In this document: positions 16,709-28,134 of the stretch, one piece after another | Position numbering within the stretch: position 1 is the stretch's first letter | How the letters are laid out: each line of letters opens with the position of its first letter | Source: AG1 sp035559775 | GTDB lineage: Archaea > Thermoproteota > Thermoprotei_A > Sulfolobales > AG1 | DNA: 64,000 nt | Direction of reading: 5' to 3' | Assembly (NCBI GenBank): GCA_035559775.1 | Contig: DATMAU010000008.1 | Coordinates: 74,089-138,088 of the forward strand | Made by a program: the position numbers and the translations under genes | The notes under the pieces: model-generated | The model's input: only the letters and a program-made list of their open reading frames with translations | Database searches by the model: none | What the model was told of the DNA's origin: nothing

Positions 16709-18367
16709 TTAACCAAAGAATGCTCTATCAAAGAATATCATTTCCCCATCTACGTATACCCAGTATCCTTTGAGATCCTTAGATGCTGCGTAGAACCATT
16801 TCTGCGTGTATAGGAATATCCATGGCGCGTCTCTCCAAATGATCTCTATGGCTTTCTTGTATAGTTCGACTCTTTTAGCCTCGTTAAGCTCCCTCATAGC
16901 CTGCTCTAGTAGAGAGTCAACTTCAGAGTTGTTATAATGAGCCGCTGCAAGACCTCTTGGCGGTGCTTGGGATGAGTGGAATTGTCCGTGGAGTGTGAGG
17001 TGAGCGTCGGCAACACCAGGTCCCCAGCCTAGCAGTAATAGATCGTAGTCCTTTTGATCCAGCGGCTTGGTTATCGTAGCAACGAAACTCGGCCAATCCA
17101 TGGTTCTGAGAGTAACCTTAAGACCTATTCTTGATAGATAGGCCTGCACAGCCTCTGCAACCTGTTTGTCCTGAAGATATCTCCCAGTGGGGTGTAGTAG
17201 CACGAGTTCTTTATCGAATGGGAATCCTGCTTCTTCAAGCATCTTTCTAGCCCTCTGCGGATCGTATTGATAGGGCTCCATCTTTGCATAGCCGAAGAAG
17301 TGAGGAGGAATAGGAGAGTCAGCTGCTACACCCAGACCATAGAGCACGCTGTTAATGATCGCGTTCTTATCCACAGCATAATTGAGGGCCTGCCTAACTT
17401 TAGGATCCTTCAAGGGACCCTTTGGTAATATTGCAATGAATATAACCCTGTTACTGGTTGGCGTAAGCACTGTGAACTTGGGATCATTTTTAACCCTCTC
17501 AAGATCTGTTGCTGGTAATGAGTATGCGAAATCCACATCCCCAGCTAGTAGGGCTGCCAGCCTTGTTGATGTCTCTGGTATTATTAACCACTCTATCCTC
17601 TTTATAGGAGGCTTTGTTCCCCAATACTCGTCGTTTCTCTCAAGTACTATCCTCTTGCCCTTCTCCCAAGAGGCGAATTTATAGGGCCCGGTGCCAACAG
17701 CCTCTGTGATGGTAGCGTTACCAAACTTCTTAATGGTGTTCAGGCTAGCGATCAGGAGATAGTTAGCTAAGGTTCTTAGGAATGGCGCGAAGGGTTCTTT
17801 CAGATAGATCTTAACGGTATATGTATCAACCACCTCAGCCCTGTTAACAGGACCTAGTTGTAATCTCAGAGGAACCCTTGTAGTGGGATCTATCCATCTA
17901 TCTACATTTGCTTTAACAACTGTAGCATTGAATTCAGAGCCGTCGTGGAACTTAACGTTCTTTCTGAGATAGAATGTATATGTCAACCCGTCTGGAGAGA
18001 CCTCCCATCTCTCGGCAAGCCATGGAATAACGTTACCCTTCTCATCAAACCATAAGAGTGTCTCGTAAACGTGCCTAACAACATTCTGAACCGTTGTTGT
18101 CGTTTGCCCGTGGGGATCTATAGTATCTAAGTCTGTCCCTATAGCTACTTTAAGCGTATCCTTCTTACTAACTACGGTTTGCCCTGGTGTTGTTGCTGGC
18201 GTGGGTGTTGTCTGTGGTGTAGTGAGAGGCTTGGTTAACGGCGTTGTAGGGGTAATAGGTTGCTTAGGGACTTGTTGCATGAAGATCACTGCAGATGCTA
18301 CTGCACCTATTACTATTACTGCTATTATTATCGCGACCATGGATATTTTTGAAAGACCGCGCACCAT
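16709..18367 (-). CDS. Oligopeptide/dipeptide-type ABC transporter substrate-binding protein (SBP family 5)
   Basis: About 552 residues from ATG 18367, chosen because AAGGGA precedes it and the protein then begins with a clean signal/anchor (MVRGLSKISMVAIII); an ATG 16 codons earlier is less likely. A Thr/Pro-rich linker (about 35-65) tethers the receptor. SBP_bac_5 features follow: LKVAIGTDLDTIDPHGQ, VRHVYETLLWFDEKG, and VRQALNYAVDKNAI. It should bind peptides, or possibly sugars or metal complexes, outside the cell; the ligand cannot be inferred. It is the first gene of a five-gene transporter cluster read leftwards in the order B, C, D, F with the receptor last. Confidence 0.92.
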   Translation of the reverse strand: MVRGLSKISMVAIIIAVIVIGAVASAVIFMQQVPKQPITPTTPLTKPLTTPQTTPTPATTPGQTVVSKKDTLKVAIGTDLDTIDPHGQTTTTVQNVVRHVYETLLWFDEKGNVIPWLAERWEVSPDGLTYTFYLRKNVKFHDGSEFNATVVKANVDRWIDPTTRVPLRLQLGPVNRAEVVDTYTVKIYLKEPFAPFLRTLANYLLIASLNTIKKFGNATITEAVGTGPYKFASWEKGKRIVLERNDEYWGTKPPIKRIEWLIIPETSTRLAALLAGDVDFAYSLPATDLERVKNDPKFTVLTPTSNRVIFIAILPKGPLKDPKVRQALNYAVDKNAIINSVLYGLGVAADSPIPPHFFGYAKMEPYQYDPQRARKMLEEAGFPFDKELVLLHPTGRYLQDKQVAEAVQAYLSRIGLKVTLRTMDWPSFVATITKPLDQKDYDLLLLGWGPGVADAHLTLHGQFHSSQAPPRGLAAAHYNNSEVDSLLEQAMRELNEAKRVELYKKAIEIIWRDAPWIFLYTQKWFYAASKDLKGYWVYVDGEMIFFDRAFFG

Positions 18368-18487
18368 ACAAAGTCCCTTACGCTCTATTATCAAGACAGG
18401 CTTATAAACGCTCAAGTTGTTTTACAAAACCATTGGCTATAAGATCTGGGAAGAAGTTGAAGGGTTACGAGTATTGCTAGGTGGTTT

Positions 18488-20411
<1,924 letters not shown>

Positions 20412-20413
20412 GG

Positions 20414-21310
20414 CTAGCCCCTCCTCAGCAATGCCCTCGCCTTTGGATCCAAAGCATCTCTCAAGCCGTCGCCAAGCAGGTTGAAGCTTAGCGCAGAGAT
20501 CATTATAAAGATCCCTGGGAAAACAACTATGTGTGGTGAGCTGAAGAGATAAGTCCTACCACTACCTATCATAGCACCCCACTCAGGGGTCGGCGGGGGT
20601 ACGCCTAGTCCTAAGAATCCTAGGGCTGATGCAAGAAGTATCGAGAGACCCATGTAGTATGTAGCCTGAACCACTATGGGTGATATTGAGTTAGGTAGCA
20701 CGTGCCTGAACATTATATAGATCTTGCCCTTCCCGAGAAGCCTTGCAGCAGCTATATAGTCCTCGCTAACAACCTGTAGCACGACGCCCCTCACAAGCCT
20801 TGCGTAAACTGGGAATGTGCTTATAGCTATAGCTATTATGAGACTGACAACGCCCTGCCCTAGAGAGGCTACGAGGGCTATTGCTAGGAGCACTGTTGGG
20901 AATGCTAGCATTACATCGACAATCCTCTGGATCACTGTATCCCATAGACCTCCCAGATAGCCTGAGGCCAGCCCGAGGATAACCCCTATCACGACGCCGA
21001 GCAGTACTGAGGCGATAGAGATCCCTATAGTATATTTAGCTCCCTCTAGGATCCTACTAAGAATATCTCTCCCAAGTTCGTCAGTGCCGAAGGGGTGGGC
21101 AAGGCTCGGAGGCTGTCTAGCCCTTGACAGATCAAAATCGTAGGGGTTATATGGTGTTAAGAGAGATCCGAAGATCGCTATGAAGATCATGAGACCGACC
21201 ACATATAGCGAGACATAAGCAGCCCTGTTGGATTTAAAGATCTCCCACATCTCTCTAAGCCTTCTCCTCCTAGCCTCATAAACCCTTCTCAGGATCTCCC
21301 CGCTCTCCAT
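20414..21310 (-). CDS. Oligopeptide-type ABC transporter permease (DppC/OppC-like)
   Basis: The protein has 298 residues. A cytoplasmic N-terminus (residues 1-28) is followed by about six membrane segments. The start of the OppC domain is seen as NPYDFDLSRARQPPSLAHPFGTDELGRDILSR, split over residues 55-90, and the coupling loop lies in AAARLLGKGKIYIMFRHVLPN (EAA-type motif). It overlaps the DppB-like gene by 22 bp. Confidence 0.92.
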   Translation of the reverse strand: MESGEILRRVYEARRRRLREMWEIFKSNRAAYVSLYVVGLMIFIAIFGSLLTPYNPYDFDLSRARQPPSLAHPFGTDELGRDILSRILEGAKYTIGISIASVLLGVVIGVILGLASGYLGGLWDTVIQRIVDVMLAFPTVLLAIALVASLGQGVVSLIIAIAISTFPVYARLVRGVVLQVVSEDYIAAARLLGKGKIYIMFRHVLPNSISPIVVQATYYMGLSILLASALGFLGLGVPPPTPEWGAMIGSGRTYLFSSPHIVVFPGIFIMISALSFNLLGDGLRDALDPKARALLRRG

Positions 21311-22236
21311 AGCACCTCCCTCACTCTCGGGTCTATGTATGCGTATAGTACATCTGTGACTATATTTATAACTATGAAGACAAACACTATGAATAATATT
21401 ATCCCCTGTGCCAAGGGATAGTCCCTATAGAATAGGGAATCTATTAGGAGAGACCCTATCCCAGGCCATGCGAACACGGCCTCTGTTATCACAGCCCCAC
21501 CTAGTAAGGCCCCAACCTGTATGCCCATGATGGTGATTATAGGGATCATAGCGTTCCTGAGAACGTGTCTCACAAGGATTACTCTGGATCCTAGGCCCTT
21601 AGATATTGCTGTAAGTACATGGCTACTCCCAAGAGCTTCCATCACCGCTGCCCTGGTTATCCTCGTAAGATTACCCATTAAGAGAAGGGCTAGTGTTACG
21701 GCCGGGAGTATAATATGTCTCGGACTGTCAGCACCACTTGACGGAAGGATCCTGAGGCTAACTGCGAAGACATATATGAATATAAGACCGATCCAGAATA
21801 TGGGGGTCGATGCCCCAACTAGTGAGAGCACCGATGCTATGTATGAGGCCTTAGATCTAGGCTTAATGGCTGAATATATACCCAGGGGGAGGGCAATAGC
21901 TACAGCTATAGCCTCTGCTGCAAGGGCGAGTGCGATTGTATATGGAAGTCTGGCCATTATCTCGCTGATCACTGGTGTTCCGTATTTTATCGAGGTACCA
22001 AGATCCCCTCTCAAGATAGATGACATATAGTCCACGAACTGCAAATACAAGGGCTTGTTAAGCCCCAGCTGCTCCCTAATCCTCTGAACATCCTGCTCAA
22101 GAGCCTCAGGACCCGCTATGAGCCTTGCAGGATCCCCTGGGAGTATCCTTACAAGTATGAACATGACAAGCATAGCGCCAATAAGGGTTGGGATCGCCTG
22201 GGCGATCCTTATACCTACATACCTTGCTAGCGACAT
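21289..22236 (-). CDS. Oligopeptide-type ABC transporter permease (DppB/OppB-like)
   Basis: About 315 residues from ATG 22236 (MSLARYVGIRIAQAIP); an ATG six codons earlier is possible. Typical DppB features include LVRILPGDPARLIAG near residue 30, IREQLGLNKPLYLQFVDYMS, and the EAA-like loop TAISKGLGSRVILVRHVLRN. Six membrane segments are apparent. This is the promoter-proximal gene of the transporter cluster. It is divergent in spacing from IlvD, which lies upstream on the same strand about 120 bp away. Confidence 0.92.
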   Translation of the reverse strand: MSLARYVGIRIAQAIPTLIGAMLVMFILVRILPGDPARLIAGPEALEQDVQRIREQLGLNKPLYLQFVDYMSSILRGDLGTSIKYGTPVISEIMARLPYTIALALAAEAIAVAIALPLGIYSAIKPRSKASYIASVLSLVGASTPIFWIGLIFIYVFAVSLRILPSSGADSPRHIILPAVTLALLLMGNLTRITRAAVMEALGSSHVLTAISKGLGSRVILVRHVLRNAMIPIITIMGIQVGALLGGAVITEAVFAWPGIGSLLIDSLFYRDYPLAQGIILFIVFVFIVINIVTDVLYAYIDPRVREVLWRAGRS

Positions 22237-22358
22237 ACAGGATCCACACTCCACTGTGTTTTGTTATACCTTGTCGGGAATAAAAGCCGACTTAGTTGAG
22301 TTTTATTATAATAAGAAACAATAAAACAATCTGGTGCTTTGATCATAGTGCAAGAAGG

Positions 22359-24050
22359 TCATATACCTGTTGGAAGAACCACCGCTCCTTTGGACGCTTG
22401 TGATACTAAGGACGCGTATTTAGCCAACAGTCCTGATCTGTATCTAGGTGGTCTTGGGCCCCAGTTCTTAAGCCTCCTCTTTATTTCATCCTCTGGCACG
22501 GCTAGATCGAGTCTCCTGTTCTCAACATCTATGATTATCTTATCACCATTCTCAACAACAGCTATAGGGCCTCCCACAGCAGCTTCTGGCGATACGTGGC
22601 CGACCATGGGGCCTCTCGTAGCGCCACTGAATCTCCCGTCGGTAATCATGGCTACTTTTTCAAGCCCAGCACCAACTATGGCTGCTGTGACTCTAAGCAT
22701 CTCTGGCATGCCAGGGCCTCCTTTGGGGCCTTCGTATCTTATAACAACTACGTCTCCTTCCTTAACCTCCCCGCCCTCGATTCCTTTGAATGCCTCGTCC
22801 TCCCCGTTATATACTCTTGCACTACCCTCAAACCTGGTTATGTTTGTTGCAGCAACCTTGATCACGGCTCCCTCTGGTGCGAGGCTACCCTTAAGGATCA
22901 CTATGCCCCCGCTCTTCTTAAACGGGTTTGACACGCTCCTCACTATATGGTCGTGGGGTACGTTTGGATATCTATAGCTCTCAAGATTCTCCTTAACAGT
23001 CTTCCCAGTTACTGTCAGAACATCGCCATGTATTAATCCAGCCTCTAGTAGCTTCTTCATGACCAGGGGGACGCCGCCAACCTCGTCTAGATCCATCATG
23101 GTGTATTCGCCCCCAGGCCTCATGCTAACTATCAGGGGAACCTTCCTCGAGATCCTTTCAAAGTCATCTAGCTCTAGCTTAACACCAGCCTCATATGCTA
23201 TCGCGAGTAGGTGGAGAACAGCGTTCGTCGAACCCCCCATAGCCATGAGGACAGCTATAGCGTTCTCAAAAGCCTCGTATTTCAATATATCCCTCGGCTT
23301 TATCCCAAGCTCTAAGAGCCTCATAACAGCCGCACCGCTCTCCCTAGCATACCAGATCCTTTTAGCCGATGTTGCTACCGGCGACGCACTCCCCGGAAGG
23401 CTTAGCCCGAGAGCCTCTGAGATGGAAGCCATGGTATTTGCTGTAAAGAGCCCCGCACATGTCCCGTAAGTCGGGTGCACAGCTTTCTCAAGCTCTAGAA
23501 GCTGATCCTCAGAGATCTTGCCCTTCAGATAGGCTCCGACAGCCTCGTGTATATCCTCGATAGTAACCCTCCTACCATTGTAAAAGCCCGGCTCGGCACT
23601 GCCTGCGTAGAGATATATGGAGGGCTTGTTAATCCTAGCCATAGCCATGAGAGTCCCAGGCTCTGTCTTATCACACCCGGCTATGCCTACAAGCGCGTCG
23701 AAAGCATGTGCCATGAACTGGGCTTCGATCATATCGGCTATGAGATCCCTGCTAACAAGGCTATACCTCATACCCTCAGAACCCATACCTATGTTATCAT
23801 TAACAACCATTGCCGGGAAGGCTAAAGGCGTTCCACCACCTCCCCTAACACCTTCTTTCACATAGGCGGAGAGAGTCATTGTATGTATATTACAGGGCCC
23901 CGCCTCACTCCACGCAACAGAGATCGCTACTAAGGGCTTCCCAATATCAAGATCTGTGAGACCAATAGATCTGAGGAAAGCCCTGTGGGGCGCGTTGAGA
24001 ACCCCATGATACCTCTCTCTACTTGGGAGACTAGTTCCAATCCTCACCAA
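22359..24050 (-). CDS. ilvD: Dihydroxy-acid dehydratase
   Basis: The protein has 563 residues, the normal length. It converts dihydroxy-isovalerate and dihydroxy-methylvalerate to the keto acids of valine and isoleucine synthesis. Iron-sulfur ligand cysteines occur in EAGPCNIHTM, IAGCDKTEPGTL and TYGTCAGLFTANTMAS. The C-terminal part has MITDGRFSGATRGPMVGHVSPEA, the family signature (read in two blocks). It is the only branched-chain amino acid enzyme here; the peptide transporter downstream is probably a separate unit. Confidence 0.96.
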   Translation of the reverse strand: MVRIGTSLPSRERYHGVLNAPHRAFLRSIGLTDLDIGKPLVAISVAWSEAGPCNIHTMTLSAYVKEGVRGGGGTPLAFPAMVVNDNIGMGSEGMRYSLVSRDLIADMIEAQFMAHAFDALVGIAGCDKTEPGTLMAMARINKPSIYLYAGSAEPGFYNGRRVTIEDIHEAVGAYLKGKISEDQLLELEKAVHPTYGTCAGLFTANTMASISEALGLSLPGSASPVATSAKRIWYARESGAAVMRLLELGIKPRDILKYEAFENAIAVLMAMGGSTNAVLHLLAIAYEAGVKLELDDFERISRKVPLIVSMRPGGEYTMMDLDEVGGVPLVMKKLLEAGLIHGDVLTVTGKTVKENLESYRYPNVPHDHIVRSVSNPFKKSGGIVILKGSLAPEGAVIKVAATNITRFEGSARVYNGEDEAFKGIEGGEVKEGDVVVIRYEGPKGGPGMPEMLRVTAAIVGAGLEKVAMITDGRFSGATRGPMVGHVSPEAAVGGPIAVVENGDKIIIDVENRRLDLAVPEDEIKRRLKNWGPRPPRYRSGLLAKYASLVSQASKGAVVLPTGI

Positions 24051-24261
24051 TGGGGGACACCGACCTAAGTGGGTTTCAGATATATTTAAAGCTGAGTACT
24101 AAAACTATTCTTTCTAAAAGCCCTGCTTTGCAAATATAGTTCGATCAGATCTATGTTTGTAATAAGACGGGATCGCTGATCCCGAGATCTATCGCGTGAA
24201 TGGTTATATGTGGTAGTGGTTATTAATACTCATACACCGAAATATTATTTAGCTGATCCCC

Positions 24262-24636
24262 ATGAGCCTCAGCTTTGTTGGGAGAGTCGATTTTAAAGGA
24301 AGGATCACCATACCCCTCCCTATACGTGATCTTTTAGGGATGTATGAAGGAACAACAGTGATGATCTATGCGGATCTCGATGAGAGGAGTATAGAGATAA
24401 AACCTGTGCAAGCCATGGGCGTCCTGGCAAAGATCTCTAGGGAGTGTGGAGAGAGATCATGCATAGGAGAGCTAATAGCACGTCTCGAGAAGCTTGAGGG
24501 TTTCAAAGATCTCGTAGAGATCAGGTGCACCAGGAATCCTAAAGGGTATAGATGCTATGCAATAGCACTTATAGGCCAACAGTATATAGAAAAACTGAAG
24601 AGTAGTGAGGGCTACACCATAGAGATCCTCAAATAG
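24262..24636 (+). CDS. AbrB/SpoVT-like DNA-binding domain protein
   Basis: The protein has 124 residues. Residues 5-50 match a swapped-hairpin AbrB domain: FVGRVDFKGRITIPLPIRDLLGMYEG, with the GRITIP motif typical of archaeal AbrB/PhoU-type regulators. The C-terminal 70 residues include two cysteines (RECGERSCIGEL) and a short beta-rich part; no known effector domain was recognised. It begins at ATG 24262 after an AT-rich region and stands alone. Target genes unknown. Confidence 0.8.
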   Translation: MSLSFVGRVDFKGRITIPLPIRDLLGMYEGTTVMIYADLDERSIEIKPVQAMGVLAKISRECGERSCIGELIARLEKLEGFKDLVEIRCTRNPKGYRCYAIALIGQQYIEKLKSSEGYTIEILK

Positions 24637-25001
24637 ATCTCGGCTCCACAAGCATTAAGAGTCTCAGGATATTGGATAGTGATATAGCATCGAGCTTTAA
24701 CATTAGCCCGCTTCCAGCCATAGGTTTGTCTCTATACTCGTCGATATTCTTTTATATTCCCCATATCCAATAATTCCAACCTCATCAATAAAAGTACAAC
24801 TAAACCTACGGAGATCATGAGTCGTGGTTGAGAACAATCCATTAGGAATCTTAAGAATAGTACACCGCGACCCGGGACTGATAGCTATTAAAGATCTACA
24901 AGCACATGGATCTTTTAGAAACACTAGTATGGGAGAAAACCTGTTCAATGTAGATAGTCTTGTTGTTATATATGGCGCAGCTCACTATATTTTGATGCAG
25001 T
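24637..25001. other. Intergenic region, no gene seen
   Basis: No supported gene. A 112-codon frame (24824-25162) overlaps marC in another frame and has no recognisable sequence. A separated inverted pair TATTGGAT (near 24672) and ATCCAATA (near 24770) may pair. GTTATATATGG at about 24964-24973 fits a TATA box for marC. Confidence 0.4.
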
Positions 25002-25625
25002 ATGAGTATAGCTGCGGATCTTTCAACGATAGTATCGATAGCAGTGTCTGTATTCGCTATAATGGATCCTGTTGCAGCTATCCCAACCATGATCACATAT
25101 CTCGAGGAGATGAGGGGCAGAGGTTCCAACGATATCGAGGGCTTTGTGAAGAAGGTGATTAACAGAACAACCATAGCGGTCTTTATAATGATCACGATCT
25201 TCTCGCTAGCTGGAGAATATATACTAAGGATCTTTGGCGTCAGCCTCTCAGCCCTAAGAATAGCTGGAGGCGTGATTCTAATGGCAATAGCGATCGAGAT
25301 GCTCATGTCAAGCGATAAGCCGGAAAGGGTTAGTAGTGGTGATTTCGCAATAGTCCCTATAGCCACGCCCTTGATCGTTGGCCCTGGGACTATGAGTACT
25401 CTCATACTATACTCAAGGATCTATGGATCGATATTGACGTTGCTAGGAGCATATGTAGCCCTTCTAGCAACGTATCCTCTACTGAGATATTCTTATAGAA
25501 TAATGAGATATATGGGAACCACAGCTCTCAGAGGGATTGGGAAGTTCATGGCTATCATAATAGCTGCTATAGCCGTCGAGCTATTCATAGCAGGGTTAAG
25601 GGATCTAGGGCTGGTTAGGGGGTAA
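25002..25625 (+). CDS. MarC/UPF0056 family integral membrane protein
   Basis: The protein has 207 residues and about six membrane segments. Family marks are FAIMDPVAAIPTMITY at residues 18-33, AGGVILMAIAIEMLM in the middle and VPIATPLIVGPGTMSTLI around residue 122. MarC proteins are membrane proteins of unknown transport role; the old link to multiple antibiotic resistance was not upheld. A TATA-like box about 35 bp upstream suggests a short leader or leaderless mRNA. No operon partner. Confidence 0.9.
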   Translation: MSIAADLSTIVSIAVSVFAIMDPVAAIPTMITYLEEMRGRGSNDIEGFVKKVINRTTIAVFIMITIFSLAGEYILRIFGVSLSALRIAGGVILMAIAIEMLMSSDKPERVSSGDFAIVPIATPLIVGPGTMSTLILYSRIYGSILTLLGAYVALLATYPLLRYSYRIMRYMGTTALRGIGKFMAIIIAAIAVELFIAGLRDLGLVRG

Positions 25626-25650
25626 AGCTAACGGGTCATGAGGATCGTTA

Positions 25651-25836
25651 TTAACTCTCACGACATTCTGATCTCATTCTCATTATATTGAGACCGCCGC
25701 TGAGTGCTAGTAATCCAGATGCTAGGGATAGTATTGATGCGAGAACCATGTTAATGGCTATGAAGTATATTGACAGGCTCATGAATATTATCGACGATAC
25801 AACCAGGATCAGTGCCGCTATACGCATATCCTTCAA
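25651..25836 (-). CDS. Small two-helix membrane protein, function unknown
   Basis: The protein has 61 residues starting with TTG 25836 (KDMRIAALILVVSS). Two hydrophobic segments, about residues 6-27 and 29-50, are joined by a short turn; the C-terminus is charged (RMRSECRES). It converges on marC with 25 bp between the stops. Codon use matches neighbouring genes, but such short hydrophobic frames can arise by chance, so confidence is moderate. Confidence 0.45.
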   Translation of the reverse strand: MKDMRIAALILVVSSIIFMSLSIYFIAINMVLASILSLASGLLALSGGLNIMRMRSECRES

Positions 25837-26145
25837 GACCCCTTATCCCCAATGTTAGTTGACACTCTATGTTTTATTTTAATAGCCAGGCGTCCTAACC
25901 TAGAGGCACTGTCTTCACTATCCAGGTTTGAAGCCGTGCTTGACGCTAGAGCATGTTAACAAGACCCTTATAGATCTTTACTCAATATTGGTGGAAGCGT
26001 TTTTCTAGATAGTTTTAAGCACAAGCACTCCACATGAATAAAGGAAACCACAAGCTGGTACGGTGAATCAGTATCCAGCAAGCCCGTGGGTCTGATTCTT
26101 TCCAAGCATTGACAATATATATTTCTCCCCATAACAAATTATGCT
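25837..26145. other. Intergenic region with promoter of the Lrp-TRASH gene
   Basis: No gene recognised. GACAATATATATTTC at about 26110-26124 places a start site close to 26145, so the downstream gene is probably read from a leaderless or nearly leaderless transcript. Confidence 0.4.
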
Positions 26146-26760
26146 TTGGGAGATATTTTGGTTAGAGTTAAAAGAAGCCTGGATGCTGTGGATGTAGAGA
26201 TACTCAAGATACTGACCCAGAACTGTAGAGAGAAGCTTGAGAGCATAGCATCCAAGGTGGGTTTGAGTGCCCCGATGGTTAGGAAGAGGATCGAGACTAT
26301 GGAGAAGCTTGGGATCGTTAAGAAATGCTCGGCTAAAATAGATCTAGAGATGCTTGAGGGCGTAGTAACCAAAGCCCTGATTATAAAACACCGGGGTGTT
26401 GAGAGAATAGCAGATGATCTTTATAGGAATAAGGGTGTTGAGAGAATATACGTGTCTAGAGCAGAGGATACGATTATAGCGATAGTTAGGGCTATTAATG
26501 AGCAAGAGGTGGGGGAGATTGTTGAGTCTTTACGGAAAGAGATCCCAGGCGCCGAGATCATAGATATAGATCTTGTTAGGGAGAGAGAGTGGGTTCCCGA
26601 GAAACCGGGGATCGGGATCATATATAGATGCAGCTTCTGCGGAGGCGTAATAATAGGATCGCCCCATGTAGTAACCATCAACGGGGTTATAAGGACGTTC
26701 CATGGTAGGGAGTGCGCTGAGGCCTATATGCAGAAAAGACAGCTAAGACTGGCAACGTGA
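26146..26760 (+). CDS. Lrp/AsnC-family regulator with C-terminal TRASH metal-binding domain
   Basis: The protein has 204 residues. An N-terminal winged HTH (residues 8-60) contains LDAVDVEILKILTQNCREKL and ASKVGLSAPMVRKRIETMEK. A RAM-like alpha/beta part follows to about residue 140. The C-terminus holds a TRASH domain with YRCSFCGGVI, PHVVTINGVIRTFHG and RECAEAYMQK, the C-x2-C...C arrangement used by archaeal metal-responsive regulators such as CopT. It likely senses copper or another soft metal (inference), which fits the copper proteins in this window although none is adjacent. Start TTG 26146 or 26158. It converges on tatC. Confidence 0.88.
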   Translation: MGDILVRVKRSLDAVDVEILKILTQNCREKLESIASKVGLSAPMVRKRIETMEKLGIVKKCSAKIDLEMLEGVVTKALIIKHRGVERIADDLYRNKGVERIYVSRAEDTIIAIVRAINEQEVGEIVESLRKEIPGAEIIDIDLVREREWVPEKPGIGIIYRCSFCGGVIIGSPHVVTINGVIRTFHGRECAEAYMQKRQLRLAT

Positions 26761-26784
26761 TTTAACAGCCCGGGAGCTCTACTC

Positions 26785-27639
26785 CTAACCGCTTTGCTGA
26801 GAAACTCTTCTCTTCTTGATCCTCTTCATATATCTAAAGGTAGGCTCATAGACTGCTACGAAGAGGAGCAGAAGGATCACTGTGGTGAGGTCTGGGAAGA
26901 AGAACGCTATGATAACCCATGCGAGCGCATATATCAGCTTCTTGTTTCTAAAGAGATCCGAGTCAGGATCTATGACCCCCAGCTCTGTGAGCGTGAGAAG
27001 CACCGCTGGGACTATGAATATAGCTACTGTGCCCATAATAGATGACACGAGATCGCTTATAAAGCCCTGGAGAGTTATCCAGGGCTCTGCACCGGCAGCT
27101 GCCCCCCAGTATAGTCCCGCCCTTATCACGGTATATGCTGTTATGAAGAAGCCTGCGAGCATACCTCCAGCTATATATATTGATGATATTGCTAGGTATT
27201 TTTTAACAATCCTCTTCTCGTGCTCATACAGCCCTGGCCATACGAACGCCACGACCTGGTATATTATGTAGGGTAGCGTGGCTATTAAGGCTAGTATTAG
27301 GGCTACCTGGAGGATCGCTGTGAAGACAGAGCCTACAGAACCTACTATGAGTCTCGCCTCAGGTGGGAGTATATACTCCCTACTATATCTTATGAATAGT
27401 GTTGTGAGGCTCTCATAGCTGCCCCCAGAGGTGAAGTTGGTTAAGAATGCAGAGCCCGGGTTCTTTATAATGTTAGCCACAAAACCAACTACACTATCTT
27501 CCGAGCTGAACATGCTGGCTAGGTTTATCGGTGCTATTAATACTGCTACAGCTATTCCGAGAGCTATCATGGCTCTAAACAGTCTCGCCCTAAGCTCCTC
27601 CAAGTGCTCTTGCAAAGGCGCTTCTCTATCCTGTGACAA
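26785..27639 (-). CDS. tatC: Sec-independent protein translocase TatC
   Basis: The protein has 284 residues with six predicted membrane segments. The N-terminus QEHLEELRARLFRAMIALG is the TatC signature that binds twin-arginine signal peptides. A long extracytoplasmic loop sits between helices 1 and 2 (about residues 38-105), larger than in bacterial TatC but common in archaea. YQVVAFVWPGLYEHEKRIVKKYL is the second conserved block. The start is TTG 27639. No tatA is next to it. Folded cofactor proteins such as the copper proteins here would be its typical cargo, though none shows an obvious twin-arginine leader. Confidence 0.94.
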   Translation of the reverse strand: MSQDREAPLQEHLEELRARLFRAMIALGIAVAVLIAPINLASMFSSEDSVVGFVANIIKNPGSAFLTNFTSGGSYESLTTLFIRYSREYILPPEARLIVGSVGSVFTAILQVALILALIATLPYIIYQVVAFVWPGLYEHEKRIVKKYLAISSIYIAGGMLAGFFITAYTVIRAGLYWGAAAGAEPWITLQGFISDLVSSIMGTVAIFIVPAVLLTLTELGVIDPDSDLFRNKKLIYALAWVIIAFFFPDLTTVILLLLFVAVYEPTFRYMKRIKKRRVSQQSG

Positions 27640-27702
27640 GAGAGGGTTGCTCCTCTAATATTAGCTCCCCCACAGGGCATTTATTTGTTACCAAACCCTA
27701 CT

Positions 27703-28134
27703 ATGCTTGGTGATTGTGTGAGCGTTATCGATGACTACAGCTATCTATTAGAGAGGGCCTATTCGAAACTGCAGGTTCGTAGGGAGGCTAAGCCTATAGA
27801 TCTACCGGATCTCGATGTAGATTACGCAGCTAACAAAACTATTGTTAAGAATCTCCAGCAGATCTCCCAGAGGATAAACAGAAACCCAAGGATAATTGCC
27901 AGGTATTTCCTCAAGGGATCAGCACTCTCAGGAGCTATAAACCCCTCAGGAGCCCTAGAGATCTATGGTAAGGTGTCTAAAAAGAGCCTACAAGAGCTAT
28001 ATAGAAGGTTTATACAGACATATGTTAGATGCCCCACATGCGGCTCTATAGACACGGACATGGTTAAGAAGGGCAAGATATGGATTATAAAGTGCCTAGC
28101 ATGCGGTGCCGAATCCACAGTAGAGGCGATCTAG
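27703..28134 (+). CDS. Translation initiation factor aIF2 beta subunit
   Basis: About 143 residues from ATG 27703; TTG 27685 would add six. The order is typical: N-terminal helix DYSYLLERAYSKLQ, central domain NLQQISQRINRNPRIIARYFLKG, and a C-terminal zinc ribbon with VRCPTCGS and IKCLACGA. The protein binds aIF2-gamma and aids recruitment of initiator tRNA. It is immediately followed by DUF424 (0 bp gap), an arrangement common in archaea. Confidence 0.95.
   Translation: MLGDCVSVIDDYSYLLERAYSKLQVRREAKPIDLPDLDVDYAANKTIVKNLQQISQRINRNPRIIARYFLKGSALSGAINPSGALEIYGKVSKKSLQELYRRFIQTYVRCPTCGSIDTDMVKKGKIWIIKCLACGAESTVEAI

Noticed and set aside
24824..25162. 112-codon plus-strand frame upstream of marC.
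   Set aside because: Its second half overlaps marC in another frame and the first half has no recognisable content.
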